A stretch of DNA of 64,000 nucleotides. Origin: Cytophagaceae bacterium. GTDB taxonomy: Bacteria > Bacteroidota > Bacteroidia > Cytophagales > Cytophagaceae. Both the position numbers and the translations under genes were made by a program. The DNA lies in NCBI GenBank assembly GCA_021151805.1, contig JAGKWN010000006.1, positions 11,298 to 75,297 of the forward strand, in the 5' to 3' direction. Shown piece by piece: positions 17,942 to 26,862 of this stretch (within the stretch, counting starts at the first letter, position 1; each line of letters begins with the position of its first letter). The notes beneath the pieces are model-generated. The model searched no databases, was not told the DNA's origin, and worked only from the letters and a program-made list of their open reading frames with translations.

Positions 17942-18709
17942 ATGAAGGGCTTTTTTAAAAAATACCTTGGGTTTATTTATTCCAGGAAAGAAGAATCTCT
18001 TTCCGAAAACCAGCATACAGATAAACGGGAAGAAAGCGAAAACCAGCCGGAAGTAGCGGCTGCAGAATTTGTTTTTCAATCGGCAGTAGAAGAAGAAGAG
18101 GGATTTGAAGCATTTGCCAGATACCTGTCTTTACGGATCATAAGCAAAACAAATATTGAATCGTTTCCTGTAGATGAGTTTTATGTGCGTGAAGACCTGG
18201 ATGATACGATAACTATTCTGGTATTGGATTACCCGGCTTCAATTGAGCACGTAGTACGCGCAAACGCCACAGATTGGGGCAAGACCGAAAGCGAACTGTT
18301 TGAACGTGCACTAAGAAATTTACAGGAAACACATCACCGGGTGATTATTCCATACGAAGGGCATCCGCAGGCCGGCATGCTGACCGTTTCCGGCGATGAC
18401 CCGTTTAAAACATCAACCGTGCTTTACCTGGAAGAATACCCCGCGCTGCAGGGCACACACGGCGCACTGGTGGCACTGCCTGATAAAGATACATTCATTT
18501 GCAAAACGCTTGAAGATGATATTTCTCTTGAAGTAGGGATGCAGTTTCTGGTGCACTTTACCGATGAAACCTATCACAACTCCGAATCCAGAATTTCAAA
18601 ACAGATCTACTGGTACTTTAACGGAGAGTTTACCGTTATACCGTACAGTATTGGTATTGAGCGCATGACATACGTACTTCCATTTGATTTAGAGGACCGT
18701 TTATTCTAG
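17942..18709 (+). CDS. DUF1444/YtpQ-like hypothetical protein
   Basis: A 255-residue soluble protein. After a charged N-terminal tail (residues 10-40) comes a domain that recalls YtpQ/DUF1444: WGKTESELFERALRNL near residues 117-132, STVLYLEEYPALQG and the VALPDKDTFICK segment near 178-190. The function of this family is unknown. It ends 75 bases before asnB. The assignment is based on recollection of the motif spacing and needs a profile search. Confidence 0.5.
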   Translation: MKGFFKKYLGFIYSRKEESLSENQHTDKREESENQPEVAAAEFVFQSAVEEEEGFEAFARYLSLRIISKTNIESFPVDEFYVREDLDDTITILVLDYPASIEHVVRANATDWGKTESELFERALRNLQETHHRVIIPYEGHPQAGMLTVSGDDPFKTSTVLYLEEYPALQGTHGALVALPDKDTFICKTLEDDISLEVGMQFLVHFTDETYHNSESRISKQIYWYFNGEFTVIPYSIGIERMTYVLPFDLEDRLF

Positions 18710-18784
18710 AGTCGTTTGAACATGTGAAGCATGTATTTTTATATAGTAACCGGATTTTTATCAAATAAATTTACCTTGTAGGAT

Positions 18785-20638
18785 ATGTGTGGAATTGCAG
18801 GATTTATTTCGTCGACATGGGGGCCGCATGACCTGGTTAAAATGACCCGTCGGCTGCAGCACCGCGGGCCCGATGCCGAAGGCTTTTATAACAACCGTGA
18901 ACAAAATATTTTCCTGGGTCACCGCCGGCTGAGTATTCTAGACCTTTCTGAAGCAGCCAACCAGCCATTTTATTCCAAAGACAAAAGGTATGTAATGGTT
19001 TTCAATGGTGAAGTATTTAATTACCAGGAGATCGCTGCCAAGAACAACATCACAACAGTAACCACAAGCGATACCGAAGTTATTATAGAACTGTTCGCGC
19101 AAAAAGGTGCGCAGGCTTTTAAGGAATTCAACGGCATGTTTGCCATAGCGATCTGGGATACACTGGAAGAAAAGCTAACACTGGTACGTGACCGCTTTGG
19201 TATCAAACCGGTTTGCTATTATGATGGTCCGGATGGCTTCGCTTTTGCTTCGGAAATCAAATCAATCATACAGCTGCCAATCCCACGGCTGATCAATAGT
19301 GAGGCGCTGGCAGATTATCTGTTCCTTGAATACATTCCCAAGCCCAACACCATTTTTCAGAATATTAAAAAGCTGACCAACGGATGTTACCTGGAAATAG
19401 GAAAGGATCTTCGCATACAAATTAAAACCTATTACGACATCCGTGATAAGTATAATCCATTCGTTGTAAAAGAAGAAGACGCCATTTCGCAATTTCAGGA
19501 TATACTTTCAAATGCTGTGAAAACCCGTATGATCAGCGATGTGCCGGTGGGTACGTTTTTGAGTGGCGGTGTTGACTCTTCTTTGATCACAGCAAAATTT
19601 CAGGAGAACAGCGCACAATCTGTAGATAGCTATACGATTGGTTTCGAAGAAAAGAAATACGACGAAAGTGTATATGCCCAACGCGTAGCAACCATCTTAC
19701 AAACCAATCACCACGAACGCCGGTTTAATTCCGAAGATATATTTTCTGAATTGAAAAACGCAGTAGAATTTTACGACGAACCGTTTGCTGTAGCATCTGT
19801 CATGCCCAGCATGCTTGTTTCGGGCATTGCCCGGCAACATGCTGCAGTAGCCCTATCCGGCGATGGCGGTGACGAACTTTTTATGGGTTACAATACATAC
19901 AAGTGGTACGAGCGCATGTCTACACTCAAGCGCATGGGCGGTAAACCTGCACTGAACCTGGCAGAGAAAATGCTGGCAACCATGGGTGGCAAGCCTGCAA
20001 TAAAAGCCCGTTTGTTTGATGGCTGGAAAGATCAGCACCCATACATAAACCTGTGGTCGCAGGATCAGCAAATGTTTACACAGAAGGAAGTTGGCAAGCT
20101 GTTGAACTATGCATACAAACACCAGACAACCATACCTTACTGGGAGTCGCTGGAAAAGGCCAATATGAACGATATGCAGGAGGTTTCTTTATTCGACATT
20201 CAATACTACCTGGCAGATGACCTCATGTATAAAATGGATATTGCATCTATGCGACACGGACTTGAAGTACGTTGTCCGTTTTTAGATTACAACCTGGTTG
20301 AATATGCCGTGAACCTGCCAGTAGAACTTAAGATTAAAAACGGCAGCCAGAAATATATTCTGAAAAAAGCGCTTGAAAAATACCTGCCCAACGACAAGGA
20401 TATTATATACAGAACAAAGTGGGGATTTGCAGCGCCTTCGGAAGAATGGTTGAAGGAATCGCACAAGTATTTAATAGACCAGTATCTGGCGCCCAAGCGC
20501 ATTACGGAACAAGGTATTTTCTCTTCCAGGGAGATCAGCAAACTGGTAGCTTCTTTCCGGGAAGGAAATTATTTTCATGGCAAAAGAATCTGGGCATTGA
20601 TCATCTTCCAGCTGTGGTATGATCAGTATATGAATTGA
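18785..20638 (+). CDS. asnB: Asparagine synthase (glutamine-hydrolysing)
   Basis: A 617-residue cytoplasmic enzyme converting aspartate, glutamine and ATP to asparagine. The mature protein begins at Cys2 in MCGIAGF, the N-terminal nucleophile of the glutaminase domain (residues 1-~215, with HRGPDAEG and FNGEVFNY). The synthetase domain carries the PP-loop LSGGVDSS near residue 260 and the later ALSGDGGDELFMGY motif. Length exceeds that of E. coli AsnB (554) and matches the longer Bacillus AsnB/AsnO class. It may make asparagine or amidate another acceptor. Confidence 0.92.
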   Translation: MCGIAGFISSTWGPHDLVKMTRRLQHRGPDAEGFYNNREQNIFLGHRRLSILDLSEAANQPFYSKDKRYVMVFNGEVFNYQEIAAKNNITTVTTSDTEVIIELFAQKGAQAFKEFNGMFAIAIWDTLEEKLTLVRDRFGIKPVCYYDGPDGFAFASEIKSIIQLPIPRLINSEALADYLFLEYIPKPNTIFQNIKKLTNGCYLEIGKDLRIQIKTYYDIRDKYNPFVVKEEDAISQFQDILSNAVKTRMISDVPVGTFLSGGVDSSLITAKFQENSAQSVDSYTIGFEEKKYDESVYAQRVATILQTNHHERRFNSEDIFSELKNAVEFYDEPFAVASVMPSMLVSGIARQHAAVALSGDGGDELFMGYNTYKWYERMSTLKRMGGKPALNLAEKMLATMGGKPAIKARLFDGWKDQHPYINLWSQDQQMFTQKEVGKLLNYAYKHQTTIPYWESLEKANMNDMQEVSLFDIQYYLADDLMYKMDIASMRHGLEVRCPFLDYNLVEYAVNLPVELKIKNGSQKYILKKALEKYLPNDKDIIYRTKWGFAAPSEEWLKESHKYLIDQYLAPKRITEQGIFSSREISKLVASFREGNYFHGKRIWALIIFQLWYDQYMN

Positions 20639-20642
20639 ACGT

Positions 20643-20676
20643 ATCGTTCAGAATAAATCCATTCATTCTGAACGAT
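20643..20676. terminator. Inverted repeat between convergent genes
   Basis: ATCGTTCAGAAT (20643-20654) pairs perfectly with ATTCTGAACGAT (20665-20676) around a 10-base loop, just after asnB and before the MFS gene. There is no long T-run, so its efficiency as a terminator is unclear. Confidence 0.6.
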
Positions 20677-20684
20677 ATGGGATA

Positions 20685-21959
20685 TCAATAAAAATTATTT
20701 TTCTTTTCGTAAACAGAGCCTTTAGAACCGAACCAGATTAAAAATGCATAAGCAATAATCAGGATCGGGAAGGCAGAGATGATTGAATATTCAGTCAGTA
20801 AATTAATAAAGATAAACGGAACAACTGCACCTCCGAAAACACTCATCACCAATACAGAACTGGCTTTCATAGAATATTTACCCATGCCGTCTATACCCAT
20901 GGTAAATACCGTTGGCCATACAATTGAGTTACACAAACCTACGAACACCAGTATATACAATGCCGGATCATACGTTCCCTCAGCTGTAAGATAATGATCA
21001 TCGTTGTTAACGATCAGATACAACACAAGCAGGAAAATTGCCAGGCTGCCTGAAAACTTCATCAGTTTACGTGGGCTGGTAGCAACAAACAATAAACCTG
21101 CTCCAATGAATCTTCCCAGCAAGGCTAAGCCCCAGTAATAAGAAATCAATTCATCGCTTTTCATGGAAATATAGTATGCTAAAGATACTTCAGCACCTAC
21201 ATATAAGAATAAGGTTAATGCACCATTGATTACCTGTGGATACTGGATGATAAATTTACGAGGCTCAGCTTCATTGTTGCGGATCAGTGGTTGTTGATCC
21301 TGCAGGCTGATCTTCGGTAGTTCTGAAAGAAGCACGATCAGCATCAGCAAAAACCAGATAGAACCAAACAGAATGTAAGGCAGTTGAACGAATAATATTT
21401 TATGATGCATCAATTCATCCGGCGACATGGTAGAAAAGCTGTCGGGCTTGATGCCTGCAATGGAAAGGAAAAGACCACCGGCTAAGATTGGAGCGAGGAA
21501 CGCACCCATGGAATTGAACGCCTGTACAAAAGACAATTTAGCAGCACCCTTGCCGCGCATACCTAACAAAGCTACATATGGATTTGAAGCAACCTGAAGA
21601 AATGTAAAGCCTGAACCAAGTACAAACAAGGCAAGAATAAGTTTATAAAAGGAATGGGAACCGGCTGCCGGGTAGAACAGGAAGCAACCTAAACTTGCCA
21701 GACCTGAACCAATAATGATTCCTTTACGGAAACCAACCTTATTAATAATAGCGCCTGCCGGTAGTGCAACAACAAAATAAGTACTATACAGGGCCAGGTT
21801 AACGCTCAATGACTCTTCATAACTGAGTTTAAACACATCCCTTAATTCATCAATCAACGCTATATTCAATACTGTGATTAATCCCCACATAAAGAACAGT
21901 GTCGAAAGCACCAGAAAAACCTTTGTGTAATTGATCGAATTGTTATTATTAGTATACAT
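20685..21959 (-). CDS. MFS sugar permease (FucP type)
   Basis: A 424-residue integral membrane transporter with twelve predicted helices, starting at MYTNNNNSINY (ATG at 21959); the ten residues before it in the frame are unlikely. The pattern LFFMWGLITVLNIALIDELRDVF in helix 1, LQVASNPYVALLG near residue 130 and the mid-protein NSMGAFLAPILAG are typical of the L-fucose:H+ symporter (FucP) branch of the major facilitator superfamily. It probably imports a hexose or deoxyhexose by proton symport. It has no catabolic neighbours, so the sugar is unknown. Confidence 0.85.
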   Translation of the reverse strand: MYTNNNNSINYTKVFLVLSTLFFMWGLITVLNIALIDELRDVFKLSYEESLSVNLALYSTYFVVALPAGAIINKVGFRKGIIIGSGLASLGCFLFYPAAGSHSFYKLILALFVLGSGFTFLQVASNPYVALLGMRGKGAAKLSFVQAFNSMGAFLAPILAGGLFLSIAGIKPDSFSTMSPDELMHHKILFVQLPYILFGSIWFLLMLIVLLSELPKISLQDQQPLIRNNEAEPRKFIIQYPQVINGALTLFLYVGAEVSLAYYISMKSDELISYYWGLALLGRFIGAGLLFVATSPRKLMKFSGSLAIFLLVLYLIVNNDDHYLTAEGTYDPALYILVFVGLCNSIVWPTVFTMGIDGMGKYSMKASSVLVMSVFGGAVVPFIFINLLTEYSIISAFPILIIAYAFLIWFGSKGSVYEKKNNFY

Positions 21960-22117
21960 AATGGGTACTATTTTATGTGCTATGCACAAACCTGAATCTG
22001 ATTCTGTACGAATAATCGAATTTTTGGTTTGCTTTTTAATTTACAATTTTAAAACTTTTGAATAAAATGCATTGCCAATAATTTTTTATTCTGGGCTTAA
22101 AGTATTAATTCGCAGGT

Positions 22118-22423
22118 ATGATTTTATTCAACACCACATTTAATCTTGACCCTGCCATTGAGGACGCCTGGTTGCTCTGGGCCAGAGATGTGTATTTTAC
22201 ATTGGCACTTGATTCAGGCTATGTTCATAGGCACCATTTAATGAAATTAAGATACGAAACCGAAAACAGCGGCAGCACCTATAGCCTGCAATTGTTTTTT
22301 GAAAAAGATTCGCACGTAGAAAAGTTTCTTGAAGAGTATGAATATAAGGCAATTGAAGAACTGGCAAAACGCTTCAGTTCAAATGCCGTGTATTTTCAGA
22401 CGATTCTGGACGTAGTTATATAA
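22118..22423 (+). CDS. DUF4286 protein
   Basis: A 101-residue soluble protein. The phrases MILFNTTFNLDPAIEDAWLLW near the start, LQLFFEKDSHVEKF and a C-terminal segment ending in YFQTILDVV match DUF4286, a short ferredoxin-like-fold family found widely in Bacteroidota. Function unknown. It is convergent with serS. Confidence 0.75.
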   Translation: MILFNTTFNLDPAIEDAWLLWARDVYFTLALDSGYVHRHHLMKLRYETENSGSTYSLQLFFEKDSHVEKFLEEYEYKAIEELAKRFSSNAVYFQTILDVVI

Positions 22424-22434
22424 TAAAAAATAAT

Positions 22435-22467
22435 ACAGCAGAAGCAGCCCCGGGCAGCTTCTGCTGT
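22435..22467. terminator. Terminator between DUF4286 and serS
   Basis: ACAGCAGAAGC / GCTTCTGCTGT is a perfect 11-base stem with a GC-rich loop, between convergent genes. A poly-A run precedes it (a T-run on the minus strand), which suits serS termination. Confidence 0.75.
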
Positions 22468-22475
22468 AAAGAATA

Positions 22476-23747
22476 TTAGTTGATCAGATCAAATCCGGTA
22501 TACGACTGAAGTATTTTTGGAATCCGGATGCCTTCAGCAGTTTGATTGTTTTCCAGAATAGATGCAACGATACGTGGCAATGCTAAAGCAGAGCCGTTCA
22601 GGGTGTGCAGCAACTGTGTTTTACCTTCGGTTTTATAACGAAGCTTTAAGCGGTTCGCCTGGTAGTTTTCAAAGTTACTTACAGAACTCACTTCCAGCCA
22701 GCGTTTCTGCGCAGCTGAATATACTTCAAAGTCGAAGGTTAATGCAGACGTGAAACTCATGTCGCCGCCGCATAAATGCAGGATGCGGTACGGAAGTTCC
22801 AGTTTCTCCAGCAGACCTTGTACATGCTTTTTCATTTCTTCCAGAATCGCATAAGAATCTTCAGGCTTTGCGATCTGCACCAGCTCTACTTTATCGAACT
22901 GGTGCAGGCGGTTTAATCCGCGTACATCAGCACCCCATGAGCCCGCCTCTCTTCTGAAACATGGCGTGTAGCCTGTGTTACGGATCGGAAGGTCTTCATC
23001 CTTGATGATCATATCGCGGTACATATTCGTGATCGGCACTTCTGCTGTCGGGATCAGATAAAGTTTATCTTCATTAGCGAAATACATCTGACCGTCTTTA
23101 TCCGGCAGCTGTCCGGTACCATAACCGGAAGCTTCGTTTACCATGATGGGCGGCTGCACTTCTATGTAGCCCGCACTGGTAGCTTCGTCAAGGAAGAAGT
23201 TGATTAATGCACGTTGTAAGCGCGCACCTTTATTTTTATACACAGGGAACCCTGCACCTGTGATTTTAACACCGGTTTCAAAATCAATGATGTCGTATTT
23301 TTTTATAAGCTCCCAGTGTGGTTGCGCGTCAGCATGCAGCGTTGGAATGGTGCCGGCAGAAAAGATCGTTATGTTTTCTTCGGCTGTACGGCCAACAGGT
23401 ACACTGCTGTGCGGCAGGTTCGGCAGCTTCACAAGATGTGTGTTCAGCTCTTCTTCTTTAACCGTAAGCAGATCCTGCAGATCCTTGATTTTATTTCTTA
23501 AATCGGTAGATGCAAGCTTCTCTTTTTCGGCTTCATCTTTTTTACCCGATTTCATTAATTCACCTATTAATTTTGCTTTTTGGTTTGCTTCAGCCTGTAG
23601 AAGATCTAAGGTGTGTTGAGTCTCACGTCTGGTCTGATCGATCTGAAGAATCTCATCCACTTTTTGTTCTGCATCGGCAAAATATTTCTTTTTTAAGCCC
23701 TCCAGAACGACCGCTTTATTTTCGCGGATATAATTGATTTGCAACAT
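22476..23747 (-). CDS. serS: Seryl-tRNA synthetase
   Basis: A 423-residue class II aminoacyl-tRNA synthetase that charges tRNA-Ser. An N-terminal helical arm (residues ~25-100, coiled-coil with LLQAEANQKAKLIGELMKSG) precedes the catalytic core with motif 2 PCFRREAGSWGADVRG and motif 3 NGSALALPRIVASILENNQ (each quoted in part). Length is normal. It is monocistronic and convergent with the DUF4286 gene. Confidence 0.97.
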   Translation of the reverse strand: MLQINYIRENKAVVLEGLKKKYFADAEQKVDEILQIDQTRRETQHTLDLLQAEANQKAKLIGELMKSGKKDEAEKEKLASTDLRNKIKDLQDLLTVKEEELNTHLVKLPNLPHSSVPVGRTAEENITIFSAGTIPTLHADAQPHWELIKKYDIIDFETGVKITGAGFPVYKNKGARLQRALINFFLDEATSAGYIEVQPPIMVNEASGYGTGQLPDKDGQMYFANEDKLYLIPTAEVPITNMYRDMIIKDEDLPIRNTGYTPCFRREAGSWGADVRGLNRLHQFDKVELVQIAKPEDSYAILEEMKKHVQGLLEKLELPYRILHLCGGDMSFTSALTFDFEVYSAAQKRWLEVSSVSNFENYQANRLKLRYKTEGKTQLLHTLNGSALALPRIVASILENNQTAEGIRIPKILQSYTGFDLIN

Positions 23748-24057
23748 TTTTGGTCGTATTAACGTATTTTAGGTAACGGAAACGCAAGTTACAAGAAATA
23801 CGGATTATTAGTAATCTATTTAATTTAATTAAGATTAAAGGTTTTCCTTACTTAAAACTTGACAATGAATGGAACTTCCCCTATACTTGTAACATCAAAA
23901 TCGTAAACAGCTACAATTTTCTGCTGCTCGCCTAATTTCAAATACCAATAAGCCATTCTTTTATTGCTTGAATCTCAGGTTTCGCACGCAAACTGTGTAC
24001 ACTACGAAATAAACTCCCCTTTGCACATTAGAATTCAATTACACCGCAAAAACATTT
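23748..24057. other. Divergent serS/rho region
   Basis: 310 bases between two divergent housekeeping genes. A rho promoter candidate is at 23859-23890. The leader from there to the rho ATG is about 160 bases; no T-box or riboswitch fold is obvious by eye. Confidence 0.6.
23859..23890 (+). promoter_or_regulatory. Promoter for rho
   Basis: TTGACA at 23859 is followed by CTATACTT with near-consensus spacing. The -7 box matches TAnnTTTG only partly (ends TTG). The TTGACA and CCCTATACTT words are also present at 5905-5935. Confidence 0.5.
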
Positions 24058-25749
24058 ATGTACAACATTGAAGAATTAGATTTAAAGCTATTATCTGAAT
24101 TAAGAGTAATAGCTGAGAAAATGAATGTTCCCAATTTTAAGAAATTACAAAAAAAAGAACTGGTATATAAAATACTAGATCACCAGGCATTAAACCCTGC
24201 CATTGCATCAAGCGTTCGTAAAGAAGTTTCAGCTTCTACTTTTTCAGAACCGGAAGCAACAGCAGCATTTTCAGAAGAAGATAACAGCAACCGTAGCGGT
24301 ATGCGCGCAAAACGTATCAACGTGAAAGCCGCTGAAACTGCAGAAGACAACAACTATATATCAACACCGGCAACAGCTGCTGCATCTGCACCTGCACCTA
24401 AACCAGTTGCATCAACTGGCAGAAGAGAGCGCCAGTCAATTGTACCGGCTGAAGAAGTTCCGTTGGAGCGCGCACCAAGAGCATATTCAGAAGAAAGACC
24501 TGCACGCAGCAATTTCGAAGAGCGCCAGCCACGTTCATACGGCGAAGAACGTGCACCAAGAGAAGAAAGACAATCAGAAGCTCCGGAGCGCCCGATGAGA
24601 CAAACAGCTTCCCAACAATATTCAGTAAAAGAATTCGACGGCGTTATTGTAAACTCCGGCGTATTGGAAATCATCTCTGAAGGATATGGTTTCTTGCGTT
24701 CACCGGATTATAACTTCATGGCCAGCCCCGATGATATCTACGTTTCACCATCACAAATCAAATTGTTTGGTTTGAAAACAGGCGATACAATTGTTGGCCA
24801 GATCCGTCCGCCAAAAGAAGGCGAAAAATATTTTGCGTTATTAAAAGTTGAAACAGTAAACGGAAAAACTACAGAGCAGATCCGTGACCGTATACCGTTT
24901 GAATTCTTAACACCGATCTTCCCGCAGGATCGTTTGAACTTATCTACTACGCACAACCAGTTATCTACGCGTATCCTGGATATGTTTGCACCGATTGGTA
25001 AAGGCCAGCGTGGTATGATCGTGGCACAACCGAAAACAGGTAAGACAGTTTTATTAAAAGAAATCGCAAACGCGATTGCTGCTAACCACCCGGAAGTTTA
25101 CCTGATCATCTTGTTGATCGACGAACGTCCGGAAGAAGTTACAGACATTGCCCGCAGCGTTAAAGCAGAAGTAATCTCTTCAACGTTTGATGAGCAGGCA
25201 GACCGTCACGTAAAAGTTGCGAGCATGGTGCTTGAAAAAGCAAAACGCATGGTTGAATGTGGTCATGATGTTGTGATCTTATTAGATTCAATTACCCGTC
25301 TGGCAAGGGCTTACAACACGGTTGTTCCTTCATCCGGTAAAATACTTTCAGGTGGTGTGGATGCAAATGCGTTACACAAGCCGAAAAAATTCTTTGGTGC
25401 TGCACGTAACGTAGAGAACGGCGGTTCACTTACAATCATCGCAACAGCATTGATCGAAACAGGTTCTAAAATGGATGAAGTTATCTTTGAAGAATTCAAA
25501 GGAACCGGTAACATGGAACTTCAGTTGGATCGTAAGCTGGCGAACAAACGCGTTTACCCTGCGATTGATGTACCGGCATCCGGTACACGCCGCGAAGATC
25601 TGTTGATCGACAAAGACGCACTTTCCCGTATCTGGATTCTGCGTAAATACATGTCTGACATGAACTCAATCGAAGCGATGGACTTCCTGATCGACAGAAT
25701 GTCTAAAACAAAAAATAACGATGAGTTTTTGATTTCCATGAATGGATAA
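24058..25749 (+). CDS. rho: Transcription termination factor Rho
   Basis: A 563-residue RNA-dependent ATPase/helicase that releases transcripts. The N-terminal Rho_N helices (1-45) are followed by a low-complexity insertion (about 55-190) rich in Glu, Arg, Ala and Pro. The RNA-binding cold-shock-like domain spans about 195-265 ([20 protein letters not shown]). Walker A AQPKTGKT is at 323-330, [13 protein letters not shown] follows near 351, and the Q-loop/R-loop region is [13 protein letters not shown]. The insertion makes it longer than E. coli Rho (419), as is usual in Bacteroidota. A perfect-palindrome terminator follows. Confidence 0.97.
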   Translation: MYNIEELDLKLLSELRVIAEKMNVPNFKKLQKKELVYKILDHQALNPAIASSVRKEVSASTFSEPEATAAFSEEDNSNRSGMRAKRINVKAAETAEDNNYISTPATAAASAPAPKPVASTGRRERQSIVPAEEVPLERAPRAYSEERPARSNFEERQPRSYGEERAPREERQSEAPERPMRQTASQQYSVKEFDGVIVNSGVLEIISEGYGFLRSPDYNFMASPDDIYVSPSQIKLFGLKTGDTIVGQIRPPKEGEKYFALLKVETVNGKTTEQIRDRIPFEFLTPIFPQDRLNLSTTHNQLSTRILDMFAPIGKGQRGMIVAQPKTGKTVLLKEIANAIAANHPEVYLIILLIDERPEEVTDIARSVKAEVISSTFDEQADRHVKVASMVLEKAKRMVECGHDVVILLDSITRLARAYNTVVPSSGKILSGGVDANALHKPKKFFGAARNVENGGSLTIIATALIETGSKMDEVIFEEFKGTGNMELQLDRKLANKRVYPAIDVPASGTRREDLLIDKDALSRIWILRKYMSDMNSIEAMDFLIDRMSKTKNNDEFLISMNG

Positions 25750-25776
25750 TTAACGCTCTTAATTTAAATAATTGCA

Positions 25777-25806
25777 AACGTCCCGATAGCTATCGGGACG
25801 TTTTTG
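25777..25806 (+). terminator. Terminator after rho
   Basis: A perfect 26-base palindrome, AACGTCCCGATAG/CTATCGGGACGTT, is followed by TTTTG. Because the stem is self-complementary with no loop, it may also act on the reverse strand. Confidence 0.85.
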
Positions 25807-25920
25807 TTTTATACCAACCATTTGTTGCCACCACGAATTGATAGCTCAAAATCCGGTATTTTTTGATTTAAAATAGTACCTTTATCAGTCGGATTTTCAT
25901 TTAATGGAATTTAACTGTCT

Positions 25921-26862
25921 ATGATTAGTATTGTTGTTTCTGCTTACAACGAAGAAGAAGTTCTCCCGCTTTTTTACAAAGAATTGAAGAATCAATTGAA
26001 TGCTTTGGAAGAAGATGCTGAAATTGTTTTTGTAAACGATGGCAGCGCAGACAAGACAATCAACATACTTAATTCTATTGCAGCCAATGATCCGGCAGTT
26101 AAAGTGGTAAATTTTTCAAGAAATTTCGGCCATGAAGCTGCAATGCTGGCCGGCTTGAATCATGCCGAAGGTGAAGCCATTATTTGTATGGATGCAGACT
26201 TGCAACATCCGCCGGCAGAAATCAAAAATATGGTGGCCGCATACAAGGCTGGTGCACAGGTAGTGTTGATGGTGCGCGACGAAAGAAAAGATTACAGCTT
26301 TATCAAACAAGGTGTCACAACCATGTTTTATAAATTCCTGAATAAGTTTTCGGAATATCAGTTTGAAGCAAACGTATCTGACTTTTTCCTGGTTTCTTCA
26401 AAAGTATCAAAAGTAATCTGCAAGGAATTTCCTGAATTCAATAAATTCTTAAGAGGTATTATCCAGAATATTGGTTTTGAAAAGAAACGTTTGCATTACG
26501 TTGCACCTGCACGTGCAGCGGGTCAGAGTAAATACAGCTTGTATAAACTCATGCTGTTTTCTTTCTCTGCCATTACAACAACTTCGCTGGCACCCTTAAG
26601 ACTTGGCATCTTTGCCGGCATGATGTTTGGCGGGTTCGCAACGTTGCTGGCCATATATTCTGTATTCATGAAATTCTTTTCACAACCTTTCTCTGGTTAT
26701 ACAACCATTATTGTATTCTTAAGCTTTTCATTTTCGATCCTGTTTTTTGTAATCGGTATCATTGGCGAATACATTGCCAATGTATTTAAAGAAGTAAAAT
26801 CGCGGCCGCCCTATATTGTTTCAGAAGTGATCAGCTATAAAAAAGAAGATGCAGCAAAATGA
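25921..26862 (+). CDS. Family 2 glycosyltransferase (GtrB/DPM-like)
   Basis: A 313-residue membrane-bound transferase that probably attaches a sugar to polyprenyl phosphate. The GT-A domain has VSAYNEEEVLP at the start, the metal-binding DADLQHPP near residue 92 and the catalytic-loop region ARAAGQSKYSLYKL around 200. Two C-terminal membrane helices (about 235-258 and 268-292) give the classic GtrB/DPM1-like layout. It overlaps the next gene by four bases, whose product is a large GT-C-like membrane protein. A donor-then-transfer pair is inferred. Confidence 0.85.
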   Translation: MISIVVSAYNEEEVLPLFYKELKNQLNALEEDAEIVFVNDGSADKTINILNSIAANDPAVKVVNFSRNFGHEAAMLAGLNHAEGEAIICMDADLQHPPAEIKNMVAAYKAGAQVVLMVRDERKDYSFIKQGVTTMFYKFLNKFSEYQFEANVSDFFLVSSKVSKVICKEFPEFNKFLRGIIQNIGFEKKRLHYVAPARAAGQSKYSLYKLMLFSFSAITTTSLAPLRLGIFAGMMFGGFATLLAIYSVFMKFFSQPFSGYTTIIVFLSFSFSILFFVIGIIGEYIANVFKEVKSRPPYIVSEVISYKKEDAAK

